Assembly: GCA_021202245.1 (NCBI GenBank) | Contig: JAJQDK010000109.1 | Coordinates: 1 to 23,648 of the forward strand | Length of the DNA: 23,648 nucleotides | Source: Clostridiales bacterium | GTDB lineage: Bacteria > Bacillota > Clostridia > Oscillospirales > Acutalibacteraceae | Direction: 5' to 3' | In this document: one piece after another, positions 1-7,598 of the stretch | Position numbering within the stretch: the stretch's first letter is position 1 | How the letters are laid out: each line of letters begins with the position of its first letter | Program-made: the position numbers and the translations under genes | Notes under the pieces: generated by a model | Databases searched by the model: none | Seen by the model: only the letters and a program-made list of their open reading frames with translations | What the model was told of the DNA's origin: nothing

Positions 1-19
1 CATATTAGATTACAATATA

Positions 20-48
20 ATATTACATTATCTTTATTTTTTTGTCAA
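20..48 (-). promoter_or_regulatory. Possible sigma-A promoter reading out of the left edge
   Basis: On the minus strand, TTGACA (43-48) is followed after 17 bases by TAATAT (20-25). It would drive a gene left of the window, divergent from prfC. Only the two hexamers and their spacing support it, and the DNA here is very AT-rich, so a chance match is possible. Confidence 0.35.
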
Positions 49-93
49 GGCTTTTGCAGCGATTCCTTTTTGATAAATTTATAATTATTTATG

Positions 94-123
94 TTGACAG
101 ATGCAAGGTAAAAATAGTAAAAT
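94..123 (+). promoter_or_regulatory. Sigma-A promoter of prfC
   Basis: TTGACA (94-99), an 18-base spacer and TAAAAT (118-123) lie 45 bases before the prfC start. The ribosome site GAAAGGA is at 152-158. Nothing in the short leader looks like a regulatory RNA. Confidence 0.65.
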
Positions 124-167
124 ATTAAATTGTGGATATTACTAATCTTCCGAAAGGATTGTAGATA

Positions 168-1757
168 ATGAGTTCAATAAAAGAAGAGATTGAGAAGCGC
201 AGAACCTTTGCCATTATTTCTCACCCTGACGCTGGAAAAACAACGCTTACAGAAAAATTACTTCTTTACGGAGGCGCAATAAATCTTGCCGGTTCCGTAA
301 AGGTGAAGAGAACAGCCAAGCTCGCAGTTTCCGACTGGATGGAAATTGAAAAACAGCGCGGTATTTCCGTTACCTCCTCTGTTTTGCAGTTTAAATATAA
401 CGGCTATTGTATAAATATACTCGATACCCCCGGACATGAGGATTTTTCCGAGGATACCTATCGTACTCTTATGGCAGCCGACTCGGCTGTAATGGTTATT
501 GACGGCTCAAAGGGTGTTGAAAAGCAGACTGTAAAGCTTTTTAAAGTCTGCGTAATGCGTAATATTCCGATTATCACCTTTATAAATAAAATGGACAGAG
601 ATGCAAAAAATCCCTTTGATTTACTTGAAGATATTGAAAATGTACTCGGTATTCACACCTATCCCGTCAACTGGCCCATAGGCTCAGGCAAGGAGTTTAA
701 GGGCGTGTATGACAGAAAAAAAGAGAAAATTCTCGCTTTTACCGCCAACAACGGTCAGAAAGAGGTTGACAAAAAAGAGTTGACTCTTGACGACACGAAT
801 TTGGAAGATACCGTAGGCACCTATCATATGCAGGATTTATTTGACGATATAGAGCTTCTTGATGGTGTGGGAGATGATTTTGAAATTAAAGCCGTAAGAA
901 ACGGCACGCTCACTCCCGTATTTTTCGGTTCCGCACTCACGAATTTCGGAGTTGAACCTTTCCTTGAAGAATTTTTACAGCTTACAACATCTCCGCTTCC
1001 GCGTGAAACTGTTTCGGAAAAGGTTGACCCGATGCAGGATGATCATTTTTCCGCATTTGTATTCAAAATACAGGCTAATATGAATAAGGCACACCGTGAC
1101 CGTGTTGCGTTTATGCGAATTTGCAGCGGAAAATTCGAGAAAAATATGGAGGTTTATCACGTTCAGGGCAATAAAAAAATGCGCCTTTCACAGCCTCAGC
1201 AAATTATGGCGCAGGAGCGTGAAATTGTTGATGAAGCGTATGCAGGCGATATTATAGGTGTGTTTGATCCCGGCATTTTTTCAATAGGCGATACAATTTG
1301 CGCTCCGTCGCATAAAATTCAATTTAAAGGTATACCTACCTTTGCCCCCGAGCATTTTGCTTTGGTTAGACAAAAGGATACTATGAAACGCAAACAGTTT
1401 ATAAAAGGTACGAGCCAGATTGCCCAAGAGGGCGCTATTCAGATATTCCAAGAGCTTGATGCGGGAATGGAAGAGGTTATTGTCGGCGTTGTCGGCGTTT
1501 TACAGTTTGATGTGTTAAAATACCGGCTTGAAAACGAGTACAATGTTGACATAATAATGGAAACTCTTCCGTTTGAGTTCATCAGATGGATAGTTAATGA
1601 TGATATTGACCCTAAAACGCTTGACCTTGCGTCGGACACTAAACGTATTCAGGATTTAAAAGGAAATCATCTTTTGCTTTTTACAAGTTATTGGAGCATA
1701 AACTGGGCGCTTGAGCATAACAAGGGACTTGAGTTGAGAGAGTTCGGAACGAACTAA
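168..1757 (+). CDS. prfC: Peptide chain release factor 3
   Basis: This is a translational GTPase that recycles RF1/RF2 from the ribosome after termination. The 529-residue length matches the usual size of RF3. Visible GTPase motifs are HPDAGKTT near residue 19 (P-loop), RGISVTSS (switch I), DTPGHEDF (G3) and NKMDRDA (G4). The HPDAGKT and RGISVTSS wording separates RF3 from EF-G and TetM-type proteins, which it otherwise resembles. After the G domain come the domain II and III regions, with a GVVGVLQFDVL stretch typical of RF3. The ATG is preceded by GAAAGGA at a normal distance. It has its own promoter and is followed after one base by the next frame, so the two are probably co-transcribed. 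No truncation or missing motif was seen. Confidence 0.96.
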   Translation: MSSIKEEIEKRRTFAIISHPDAGKTTLTEKLLLYGGAINLAGSVKVKRTAKLAVSDWMEIEKQRGISVTSSVLQFKYNGYCINILDTPGHEDFSEDTYRTLMAADSAVMVIDGSKGVEKQTVKLFKVCVMRNIPIITFINKMDRDAKNPFDLLEDIENVLGIHTYPVNWPIGSGKEFKGVYDRKKEKILAFTANNGQKEVDKKELTLDDTNLEDTVGTYHMQDLFDDIELLDGVGDDFEIKAVRNGTLTPVFFGSALTNFGVEPFLEEFLQLTTSPLPRETVSEKVDPMQDDHFSAFVFKIQANMNKAHRDRVAFMRICSGKFEKNMEVYHVQGNKKMRLSQPQQIMAQEREIVDEAYAGDIIGVFDPGIFSIGDTICAPSHKIQFKGIPTFAPEHFALVRQKDTMKRKQFIKGTSQIAQEGAIQIFQELDAGMEEVIVGVVGVLQFDVLKYRLENEYNVDIIMETLPFEFIRWIVNDDIDPKTLDLASDTKRIQDLKGNHLLLFTSYWSINWALEHNKGLELREFGTN

Positions 1758-1776
1758 TATGAAAAATGGAGGATAT

Positions 1777-3198
1777 ATGCTGTACGACAGGTTGAAAAAA
1801 TATTCAAAATCCGGCATATATCCTTTTCATATGCCGGGTCATAAAAGGAACAGTGCAATATCTGACGGCACACTGCCGTTTGATATAGATATAACTGAAA
1901 TATCTGATTTTGACAATCTTCACGAGCCGAACGGCTGCATTAAGGCTGTTGAAGATAAAGCCGCTTCAATTTACGGCGTTAAACGCGCATTTATGCTTGT
2001 AAACGGAGCTACAGGCGGAATACTTTCCGCAATTTGTGCATTGACCGACTTCGGAGATACCGTAATTGTTGCGCGCAACTGTCATAAATCTGTTTATAAC
2101 GCTATTGAGCTGTGCGGCCTTAATGCAATATATGCTTTGCCGAATATTGATATGGAATTCGGAGTATTTTCCTCCGTTTCTCCCGAGAATATTGAAACGC
2201 TTTTAAAGAGTAATCGCAACGCTAAGCTTGTAATTTTAACCTCTCCGACCTATGAGGGCGTAGTATCCGATATACAAACAATATCGGAAATTTGTCATAA
2301 ATACGGCGCAAAACTTTTTGTTGACGAGGCTCACGGCGCGCATTTTCCGTTTTCTGATAAATTTCCGAATGAAGCCGTCAGCTGCGGTGCTGATGCAGCT
2401 GTAGTAAGCTTGCATACTACCTTGCCCTCGCTTACTCAAACGGCATTGCTCCTGACCGACAATGCCTCTTTTTCGGTCAGCCTGCAAAGAAGCTTATCTG
2501 TTTTTGAAACAAGCAGTCCATCTTATGTTCTTATGAGCTCAATAGAAAACTGCCTTGATTTTATGTGCGGCAATCCGGGTTTAACTGAAGATTACACAGA
2601 ACGTCTTTATTCTTTTTCGGAAAAATGCAAAAAATTAAATACTCTGAAAGTTATGTGCTGCGGTAATGACAGCGTTAAAAAACATAATTTTTTTAATTTT
2701 GATATAAGTAAAATCGTAATTTCAACCTCCCGAGCAAAGCTTACAGGCAATCATTTAGCCGATATTCTGCGTAGTAAATATAAAATCGAGCTTGAAATGG
2801 CTTACACAAATTATGCCCTGGCAATTACTTCCGTCTGTGACACAAAGGGAGCTTTTGATTCGCTTTTTGAGGCTCTCGCAGAAATTGATGCCGTCTGCGT
2901 AAAATCACAAGAGAAAGACACAGATGATAATTACACGGTTACATTGCCGATTAAAGCGTTTAAATCAAGTGAAACGAAAGGGCGCAACGGCAAATTTGTT
3001 TTGCTTGACGATGCCGCCGAAGCGGTTTCACTAGAATATATATGGGCATATCCGCCGGGAATTCCGCTTGTTGTTCCGGGCGAATTTATCAGCCTTGAAA
3101 TGATAAATCAAATTAAATATATTGAAAAAAGCGGTGTCAAAATTCATTCCGATTTCGGTCGTATGCCTAAAATAATTTATGTCGCCGAATTGGATTGA
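1777..3198 (+). CDS. Orn/Lys/Arg decarboxylase-fold protein lacking the PLP lysine
   Basis: The protein (473 aa) belongs to the fold-type I Orn/Lys/Arg decarboxylase family, which normally makes polyamines or their precursors with pyridoxal phosphate. It shows the family N-terminus PFHMPGHKR, then DITEISDFDNLHEP, LVNGATGG, VDEAHGAHF (Asp183, His186) and the C-terminal AYPPGIPLVVPGE. At the cofactor site the family reads S-x-H-K-T-L-P, where Lys forms the Schiff base. Here it reads S-L-H-T-T-L-P, so residue 214 is Thr (codon ACT at 2416-2418). Everything else is well kept and the frame is open. It may be a catalytically dead or repurposed paralogue, which is inference. ATG 1777 was chosen because GGAGG (1768-1772) precedes it and the protein then begins LYDRLKKY as relatives do. 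An in-frame ATG at 1759 has no ribosome site. The stop codon overlaps the -35 box of the next promoter. Confidence 0.85.
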   Translation: MLYDRLKKYSKSGIYPFHMPGHKRNSAISDGTLPFDIDITEISDFDNLHEPNGCIKAVEDKAASIYGVKRAFMLVNGATGGILSAICALTDFGDTVIVARNCHKSVYNAIELCGLNAIYALPNIDMEFGVFSSVSPENIETLLKSNRNAKLVILTSPTYEGVVSDIQTISEICHKYGAKLFVDEAHGAHFPFSDKFPNEAVSCGADAAVVSLHTTLPSLTQTALLLTDNASFSVSLQRSLSVFETSSPSYVLMSSIENCLDFMCGNPGLTEDYTERLYSFSEKCKKLNTLKVMCCGNDSVKKHNFFNFDISKIVISTSRAKLTGNHLADILRSKYKIELEMAYTNYALAITSVCDTKGAFDSLFEALAEIDAVCVKSQEKDTDDNYTVTLPIKAFKSSETKGRNGKFVLLDDAAEAVSLEYIWAYPPGIPLVVPGEFISLEMINQIKYIEKSGVKIHSDFGRMPKIIYVAELD

Positions 3199-3223
3199 CA
3201 AACTATGCAGCTTGTGGTAAAAT
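3195..3223 (+). promoter_or_regulatory. Consensus sigma-A promoter of scfA
   Basis: TTGACA (3195-3200), exactly 17 bases, then TAAAAT (3218-3223). The -35 box contains the stop codon of the preceding gene. This is close to a perfect promoter and predicts strong, separate expression of the SCIFF peptide. Confidence 0.8.
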
Positions 3224-3289
3224 TTGTATATAGACTGATTTAATCGGTTGTTGCTTAATTATCAAATTCTTACAAGGAGTACGATTTAT

Positions 3290-3442
3290 ATGAAAAGAAT
3301 TAAAACTATTGAAACTCGTGATCTCAAAAAGAGCGTTAAAAACGGCGGCTGCGGAGAATGTCAGACTTCTTGTCAGTCTGCGTGCAAAACATCCTGCGGC
3401 GTTGCCAATCAGCAGTGTGAAAAATGTTTGAGCGAGAAATAA
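3290..3442 (+). CDS. scfA: SCIFF ranthipeptide precursor, seven-Cys variant
   Basis: This 50-residue peptide matches the SCIFF family (six Cys in forty-five residues), a nearly universal clostridial ribosomal peptide. Its cysteines are cross-linked by thioether bonds (ranthipeptide class) by a dedicated radical-SAM enzyme. The leader is MKRIKTIETR...; the Cys-rich core has Cys21, 24, 28, 32, 36 and 43 in the canonical pattern GGCGEC-QTSC-QSAC-KTSC. An extra Cys46 sits in a short C-terminal extension. ATG 3290 was chosen over an upstream in-frame start because AAGGAG (3274-3279) precedes it and SCIFF peptides start at this point. The maturase scfB follows 102 bases downstream. The biological role of SCIFF peptides is unsettled. 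Confidence 0.93.
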   Translation: MKRIKTIETRDLKKSVKNGGCGECQTSCQSACKTSCGVANQQCEKCLSEK

Positions 3443-3453
3443 TTTGACTTACC

Positions 3454-3530
3454 GTAAGCGTTTGATTAAATTTGCTTACTCGAGGATTAACAGCCGTTTT
3501 ACCCTTAGGTTTAACGGCTTTCCTTTTGTC
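3454..3530 (+). terminator. Two hairpins between scfA and scfB (attenuator-like)
   Basis: The first hairpin pairs GTAAGC (3454-3459) with GCTTAC (3474-3479). The second pairs AGCCGTT (3492-3498) with AACGGCT (3513-3519) and is followed by the T-rich TTCCTTTTG. A weak terminator here would let the small precursor be made in excess over its maturase. This is inferred from structure alone; the stems are only 6-7 base pairs with 14-base loops. Confidence 0.5.
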
Positions 3531-3544
3531 TGTACGGAGATATT

Positions 3545-4933
3545 ATGATACATCAATATAAGCTTAACGGATATAACATTGTACTTGATGTTTTCAGCGG
3601 AAGCGTTCACTGCGTGGACGATTTAGCCTATGACGTCATTGAAATGTACGAAAAGGCGGACAGAAATGAAATTACATCCGCTATGCTAAAAAAATATTGC
3701 GATATTCCCGAAATCAATGAGGCCGAGATAAACGAATGCATTGATGACGTGGAAGAGCTTAAAAATCAAGGCAAGCTGTTTACCGAGGATAAATACGAAG
3801 ATTTGGCTTTTGATTTTAAAAAGCGAAACACTGTCATCAAGGCTCTTTGTCTGCATATTGCGCATACCTGCAATCTTAACTGCGACTATTGCTTTGCAAG
3901 TCAGGGCAAATATCACGGTGAAAGAGCGCTTATGAGCTTTGAGGTGGGTAAGAAAGCGATTGATTTTCTTGTGGAAAATTCGGGTGACAGAGTTAATCTT
4001 GAGGTTGACTTTTTCGGAGGAGAGCCTTTGATGAACTTTGACGTTGTCAAGCAGATTGTTTCTTATGCCCGCAGCATCGAAAAGGAAAAGAAGAAAAATT
4101 TTCGCTTTACTCTTACCACCAACGGTATGCTGATTGTCGATGAAGTAATAGATTTTGCAAACAAAGAATGTCATAATGTTGTTCTCAGCCTTGACGGAAG
4201 AAAAGAGGTCCATGATAATCTTCGCAAAACTGTCGGCGGCAAAGGCAGTTATGATATCATTGTTCCCAAATTTCAGGAATTTGTCAAGAAAAGAGGGGAC
4301 AGAGGCTATTACGTTCGAGGTACCTTTACGCATAACAATACGGATTTTACCAATGACATTTTTCATATGGCCGACCTCGGCTTTACCGAGCTTTCGATGG
4401 AGCCTGTTGTTTGCGCCCCCGATGATCCTTATGCCCTTACATATGATGACCTTCCGGTCTTGTTTGAACAATATGAAATTCTTGCAAAGGATATGCTCAG
4501 ACGTGAAAGTGAGGGAAAGCCGATTACGTTTTATCATTATATGATTGACTTGACAGGCGGTCCCTGCATTTATAAGCGTATTTCCGGCTGCGGTTCGGGT
4601 ACCGAATATATGGCTGTTACACCGTGGGGAGAGCTTTTTCCGTGCCATCAGTTTGTGGGCAACCCAAAATACAGTCTCGGCAATATTTATGACGGCGTGA
4701 CAAATACAAAGCTGCAGGATGAATTTAAGCTTTGCAATGCTTACGCCCGCCCCGACTGCAAGGATTGTTGGGCTAAGCTATATTGCAGCGGCGGCTGCGC
4801 TGCCAACGCTTATCACGCTACAGGCTCAATTACCGGCACGTATAAATACGGCTGTGAGCTTTTTAAAAAGCGTATGGAATGTGCGATTATGATGAAAGCT
4901 GCGCAAGCCGAAAAAGCTGAAATTCTTAAATAA
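3545..4933 (+). CDS. scfB: SCIFF radical-SAM maturase (ranthipeptide synthase)
   Basis: This 462-residue enzyme uses S-adenosylmethionine and iron-sulfur clusters to install thioether cross-links in the SCIFF peptide. The N-terminal ~80 residues resemble the PqqD-like precursor-recognition domain. The radical-SAM cluster motif is C109-x3-C113-x2-C116 (HTCNLNCDYCFA), followed by FFGGEPLMNF. The C-terminal SPASM region supplies Cys ligands for auxiliary clusters: CGSGTEYMAV, ELFPCHQF and the CKDCWAKLYCSGGCAANAY stretch. Length and motif order fit the SCIFF maturase family. A GGAGA ribosome site precedes ATG 3545. The neighbouring scfA gives the substrate directly. A long antisense frame at 3686-4648 is a codon-bias shadow. 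Confidence 0.95.
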   Translation: MIHQYKLNGYNIVLDVFSGSVHCVDDLAYDVIEMYEKADRNEITSAMLKKYCDIPEINEAEINECIDDVEELKNQGKLFTEDKYEDLAFDFKKRNTVIKALCLHIAHTCNLNCDYCFASQGKYHGERALMSFEVGKKAIDFLVENSGDRVNLEVDFFGGEPLMNFDVVKQIVSYARSIEKEKKKNFRFTLTTNGMLIVDEVIDFANKECHNVVLSLDGRKEVHDNLRKTVGGKGSYDIIVPKFQEFVKKRGDRGYYVRGTFTHNNTDFTNDIFHMADLGFTELSMEPVVCAPDDPYALTYDDLPVLFEQYEILAKDMLRRESEGKPITFYHYMIDLTGGPCIYKRISGCGSGTEYMAVTPWGELFPCHQFVGNPKYSLGNIYDGVTNTKLQDEFKLCNAYARPDCKDCWAKLYCSGGCAANAYHATGSITGTYKYGCELFKKRMECAIMMKAAQAEKAEILK

Positions 4934-4938
4934 TAATC

Positions 4939-4974
4939 AGCGGGTGCGTTCACAAAAAGCGTACCTGCTTTTTA
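4939..4974 (+). terminator. Intrinsic terminator after scfB
   Basis: AGCGGGTGCG (4939-4948) pairs with CGTACCTGCT (4960-4969), ten pairs including two G-U, with an 11-base loop and a run of five T. It sits between convergent genes, just before the 3' end of the minus-strand feoB. Confidence 0.8.
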
Positions 4975-4984
4975 GTTATTGCGG

Positions 4985-5665
4985 TCATAAAAAGGCAAGA
5001 ATGAAATTTGAGGTAAGTATACATAAAATTATGCCCAATGCCGTCGGTAACAGCATAGCTGCCGCTGTCCATTTAAGACTGCCGGTTTCTTTTTTTATTG
5101 TCAGGCAGGTTGTCGAACAGGGAAAATGCAGAATACACATTATTATCATACATACAGCTGTTGCAAAGGTCCATCCGTTTGCACTCAACAGCGAAAACAA
5201 CTGTTCATAGCTTGTGTATTGCTCCGGCGTTCCGCTTGCCGAGTAGGTCATTATAATTATCGGTATCACCGTTTCATTCGCAGGAAATCCGAGTATGAAT
5301 GCCATTATTATAACTCCGTCTAAACCGAGCAGCCTGCCGAATGGGTCAAGAAAGTCCGTGCAATAAGATAAAACGGATGCTCCTGCAATGTCTATATTTG
5401 CAGTCAGCCATATAACAGCGCCGGCAGGCGCAGCAACCATTACGGCTCTTGCGAGTACATTTAAAGTTTCGTCAAGAAGGGAATGAACAATAGTTTTTAA
5501 AATTTGTGGTTTTCTGTAGGGAGGAAGCTCAAGCGCAAATCCGTACGGCTTGCCTTTTACAATCGTTATTGAAAGTAATTTTGAAATCAACAATGTCAGT
5601 ATTACACATAGCGCGATAATGCTAAGCAGAACAGCGGTTGTTTTTAAAGAAGCTTCCAATCCCAA
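4985..5665 (-). pseudogene. feoB segment 3: second gate and C-terminal membrane core
   Basis: The third segment (226 aa) carries KPYGFALELPPYRKPQ, the PAGAVIWL helix, the LDGVIIMAFILGFPANE motif and several closing membrane helices, ending NFILAFL. It completes the expected FeoB length. The stop faces the terminator at 4939-4974. Confidence 0.7.
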
Positions 5666-6399
5666 TACTCCGCCGGCAAAAAAAACATCATAATCAGTGC
5701 AATCAGCGTGGGCAAACGTCCGTTGCAGGGCATTAAGTTGTTTGTAAGTACGGCAATTAGGCGTTCCTGCGGCGATTCAATAATTCTGCATCCTGTAACT
5801 CCGCAGGCGTTACAGCCGATTCCCATAGCCATTGTAAGACTTTGCTTTCCGTGAGTTCCGCATTTTGCAAAAAATTTATCAAGATTAAACGCTATTCTCG
5901 GCAGATACCCCGAATCCTCAATCAAAGAGAATAACGGAAAAAATATCGCCATAGGCGGCAGCATAACAGAAATAACCCGGGTCAGTGTGGTATACACTCC
6001 GTCAATAATCAAGCCTGTAAAAAAATCGGGAACACGCATATATTCAAATAAAACATAGAGCTTAGTTTTTACAAAGGTGAAAAATGTACTGAGCCACTCG
6101 CTCGGGTAATTGGCGCCTACTGCCGTTATCCAAAACAACATTCCTACAAGCAAGAGCATTATGGGTATTCCGGTTGCTTTTGAAGTAAGTATTTTATCAA
6201 GCTTTTTTGTACGTCCGTTTATGGCATTGTTAGTATATAAAACGCAGCTTTTGCAGATTTCTTCACTGCGCCGGGATAACATCTCAGCCGTTTTTTGATG
6301 ATTTTCACTGTCGAATACATCAATATCCTTGTACAGCCGTTCTACTCTGTAGCATTTTTTTATACCGCAGCACACATCATAAATCAGGCTTCTCAGCTC
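5644..6399 (-). pseudogene. feoB segment 2: spacer helices and first gate region
   Basis: In the second frame, coding resumes at about 6399 with FNELRSLIYDV. It continues through the helical spacer (YKDIDVFDSENHQKT), a first membrane helix and the first Gate motif region, including SGYLPRIAF, GIGCNACGV and MPCNGRLPTLIAL. The Cys-containing GCNACG and PCNGR motifs line the FeoB translocation path. An internal ATG at 6375 exists but has no convincing ribosome site. Confidence 0.7.
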
Positions 6400-6400
6400 A

Positions 6401-6910
6401 TTAAATCCCTTGTTTTTTTGAAGCGCAGGTGCTTATTACGGGTATTCCGAGATTAAGCGATAATTCCTCGGTGTCAATCTTAATTCCGTTTTTTTCGGCT
6501 TCGTCACTGAGATTCAGACATAATACGGCTTTCTCCCTAATTGACAGCATCTGCAACGCAAATGCAAGGTTTCGCTCAATTACATTTGAATCAATTACAA
6601 TTACAATACAATCCGGTTCGTTTTCGGCAATATAATTCCTTGCTGCTTTTTCTTCTTCGGAAGAGGAAAGCATTGAATATGTTCCGGGCAAATCGGTTAC
6701 GGCAAAGGTCTTATCTTTAATTTTTGCGCAGCCGCAGGCACATTCAACTGTTTTGCCCGTCCAATTACCCGTGTGCTGCTTTAATCCGGTAAGAGCGTTG
6801 AATACGGTACTTTTTCCGACATTCGGGTTTCCCGCAAGAGCAATTTTACAGTCGTATTCAATCGGTCTTGAATTTTTATTTTCAGTCAAAGTATTGTGTG
6901 CTGTAAACAA
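6401..6910 (-). pseudogene. feoB segment 1: GTP-binding domain
   Basis: This 169-residue stretch carries the FeoB G domain: GNPNVGKST (G1), GNWTGKTVE (G2), DLPGTYS (G3) and the NLSD form of NxxD (G4). It stops just after the G5 region (STCASKKQG) because of the A7 tract, before the helical spacer domain. On its own it would be a soluble GTPase with no permease. Confidence 0.75.
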
Positions 6911-6929
6911 TATAAAATCTACCTGCTTT

Positions 6930-7166
6930 CTATAGAGGAGTAACTATTATATTTTCACAGTCCTTATTTCGCAGCGCAATTACCGCATTTTTTACAAGAT
7001 AAGCCTTAGGGTCGCCGAACGGACTTTTAAACAATGGTGTTATTATCGTATTTTCGAGTATACCAAGGTCAAATATTCTGTTTTTAATTGCTTCGCCGCA
7101 GATTATTTTCTTAACTGACACTCTTTTGTTTAACGGCAGATTATTTAATGTACATTCTTTTTGCAT
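6930..7166 (-). CDS. feoA: FeoA-family SH3-like protein
   Basis: The protein (78 aa) has the FeoA domain, a small SH3-like fold that partners FeoB in ferrous iron uptake. It shows the family layout: LNNLPLNKRVSVKKI, then an IKNRIFDLGILENTII stretch equivalent to RRLxDLGIxxGxxI, SPFGDPKAYLV, and a final IALRNKDCENIIV. ATG 7166 is preceded by GGTGA. A longer frame reaching 7289 would add residues that look unlike FeoA. It is followed directly by the damaged feoB. It is transcribed divergently from the B12 riboswitch operon; no clear minus-strand promoter was recognised in 7167-7290. Confidence 0.85.
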   Translation of the reverse strand: MQKECTLNNLPLNKRVSVKKIICGEAIKNRIFDLGILENTIITPLFKSPFGDPKAYLVKNAVIALRNKDCENIIVTPL

Positions 7167-7272
7167 TTTAGTCACCGTTTCAATTTCTGATTTTATTAAC
7201 AGGATATTCTTTTGAATAAAATTAGTGACAAATGCAGCGCCCTGAAATGCGTTTCCGATATTTCTTCGATTA

Positions 7273-7301
7273 TTGACAGAAGCAGTCATAAATGATATAA
7301 T
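7273..7301 (+). promoter_or_regulatory. Perfect consensus promoter of the B12 operon
   Basis: TTGACA (7273-7278), 17 bases, TATAAT (7296-7301). Transcription would start near 7308, just ahead of the cobalamin riboswitch. An exact consensus suggests control is by the riboswitch rather than by an activator. Confidence 0.88.
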
Positions 7302-7320
7302 ACAAAAAACTGAATATTAA

Positions 7321-7437
7321 GAAAAAACGGTCCGAACAGCTCAGCTTATTAGGTAATTGGGAATTCGGTCAAAATCCGAAACAACCGTCATTACTGTGTT
7401 TGGCATAAGCCATAAGTCAGATTACTCCCGTTTTTTC
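7321..7437 (+). promoter_or_regulatory. Cobalamin (B12) riboswitch aptamer
   Basis: The region carries recognisable pieces of the cobalamin riboswitch core: GGGAATTCGGTCAAAATCCG (7360-7379), ACTG near 7393 and the conserved 3' strand AAGCCATAAGTCAG (7407-7420). It is closed by a perfect ten-pair P1 helix, GAAAAAACGG (7321-7330) with CCGTTTTTTC (7428-7437). In the known class, binding of a cobamide turns expression of uptake or synthesis genes off. This is the main evidence that the downstream surface proteins and ECF transporter handle cobamides. Confidence 0.88.
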
Positions 7438-7520
7438 AGGATACGCAGTCTTGGACGAAGAAGAAGTGCAGCCGACTCAATGCCTGTATGTTAATTTTTT
7501 GCATACAGATTTGCTCTGCT

Positions 7521-7561
7521 GTGCTTTTCTTTTTGGAAAAGCATTTTTTATTTGCTTTTCC
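7521..7561 (+). terminator. Riboswitch expression platform: terminator and alternative hairpin
   Basis: GTGCTTTTCT (7521-7530) pairs with GGAAAAGCAT (7535-7544), followed by six T (7544-7549): an intrinsic terminator. The arm GGAAAAGC (7535-7542) can instead pair perfectly with GCTTTTCC (7554-7561), which would disrupt the terminator. An upstream hairpin CTGTATG/CATACAG lies at 7484-7508. These mutually exclusive stems fit a transcription-terminating OFF switch. Confidence 0.72.
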
Positions 7562-7598
7562 GAACATATACCTATATTATATTTACGGAGGAAAGATT

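Larger units (their letters stand above)
4985..6910 (-). pseudogene. feoB: feoB-like ferrous iron transporter, two frameshifts
   Basis: Read as a whole this is a FeoB GTPase-permease for Fe(II), split into three frames (6910-6401, 6375-5644, 5665-4985). The first break is at the run of seven T on the plus strand (6413-6419); removing one base gives continuous coding through ASKNKGFNELRSLIYDVCCG. The second is at eight A (5678-5685); adding one base, or removing two, joins MMFF to AGGVLGLEAS. First and last segments are in the same frame, so the two changes are opposite in sign. Sequence on both sides is well conserved, so decay, if real, is recent. Sequencing error and phase variation remain possible. 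The start is TTG 6910 with a poor ribosome site; no in-frame ATG exists. It follows feoA by 19 bases. It is a different FeoB subtype from the intact copy at 18028. Confidence 0.85.

Noticed and set aside
1759..1776. Earlier ATG for the decarboxylase-like gene
   Set aside because: There is no ribosome site before 1759, and GGAGG lies between the two ATG codons, pointing to 1777.
3686..4648. A 320-residue open frame antisense to scfB
   Set aside because: It lies wholly within the well-supported radical-SAM gene, has no ribosome site and shows no recognisable domain; it is a codon-bias shadow.
6405..6421. Programmed -1 ribosomal frameshift on A-AAA-AAA in feoB
   Set aside because: The slippery heptamer is in phase, but a -1 shift leads quickly to a stop; the conserved continuation needs a +1 shift or loss of one base. 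No stimulatory structure was seen.
7451..7598. Upstream extension of the DUF4430 gene from TTG 7451
   Set aside because: It runs through the riboswitch expression platform and terminator, has no ribosome site and reads as unlikely protein. The GGAGG-ATG at 7587-7601 is the real start signal.
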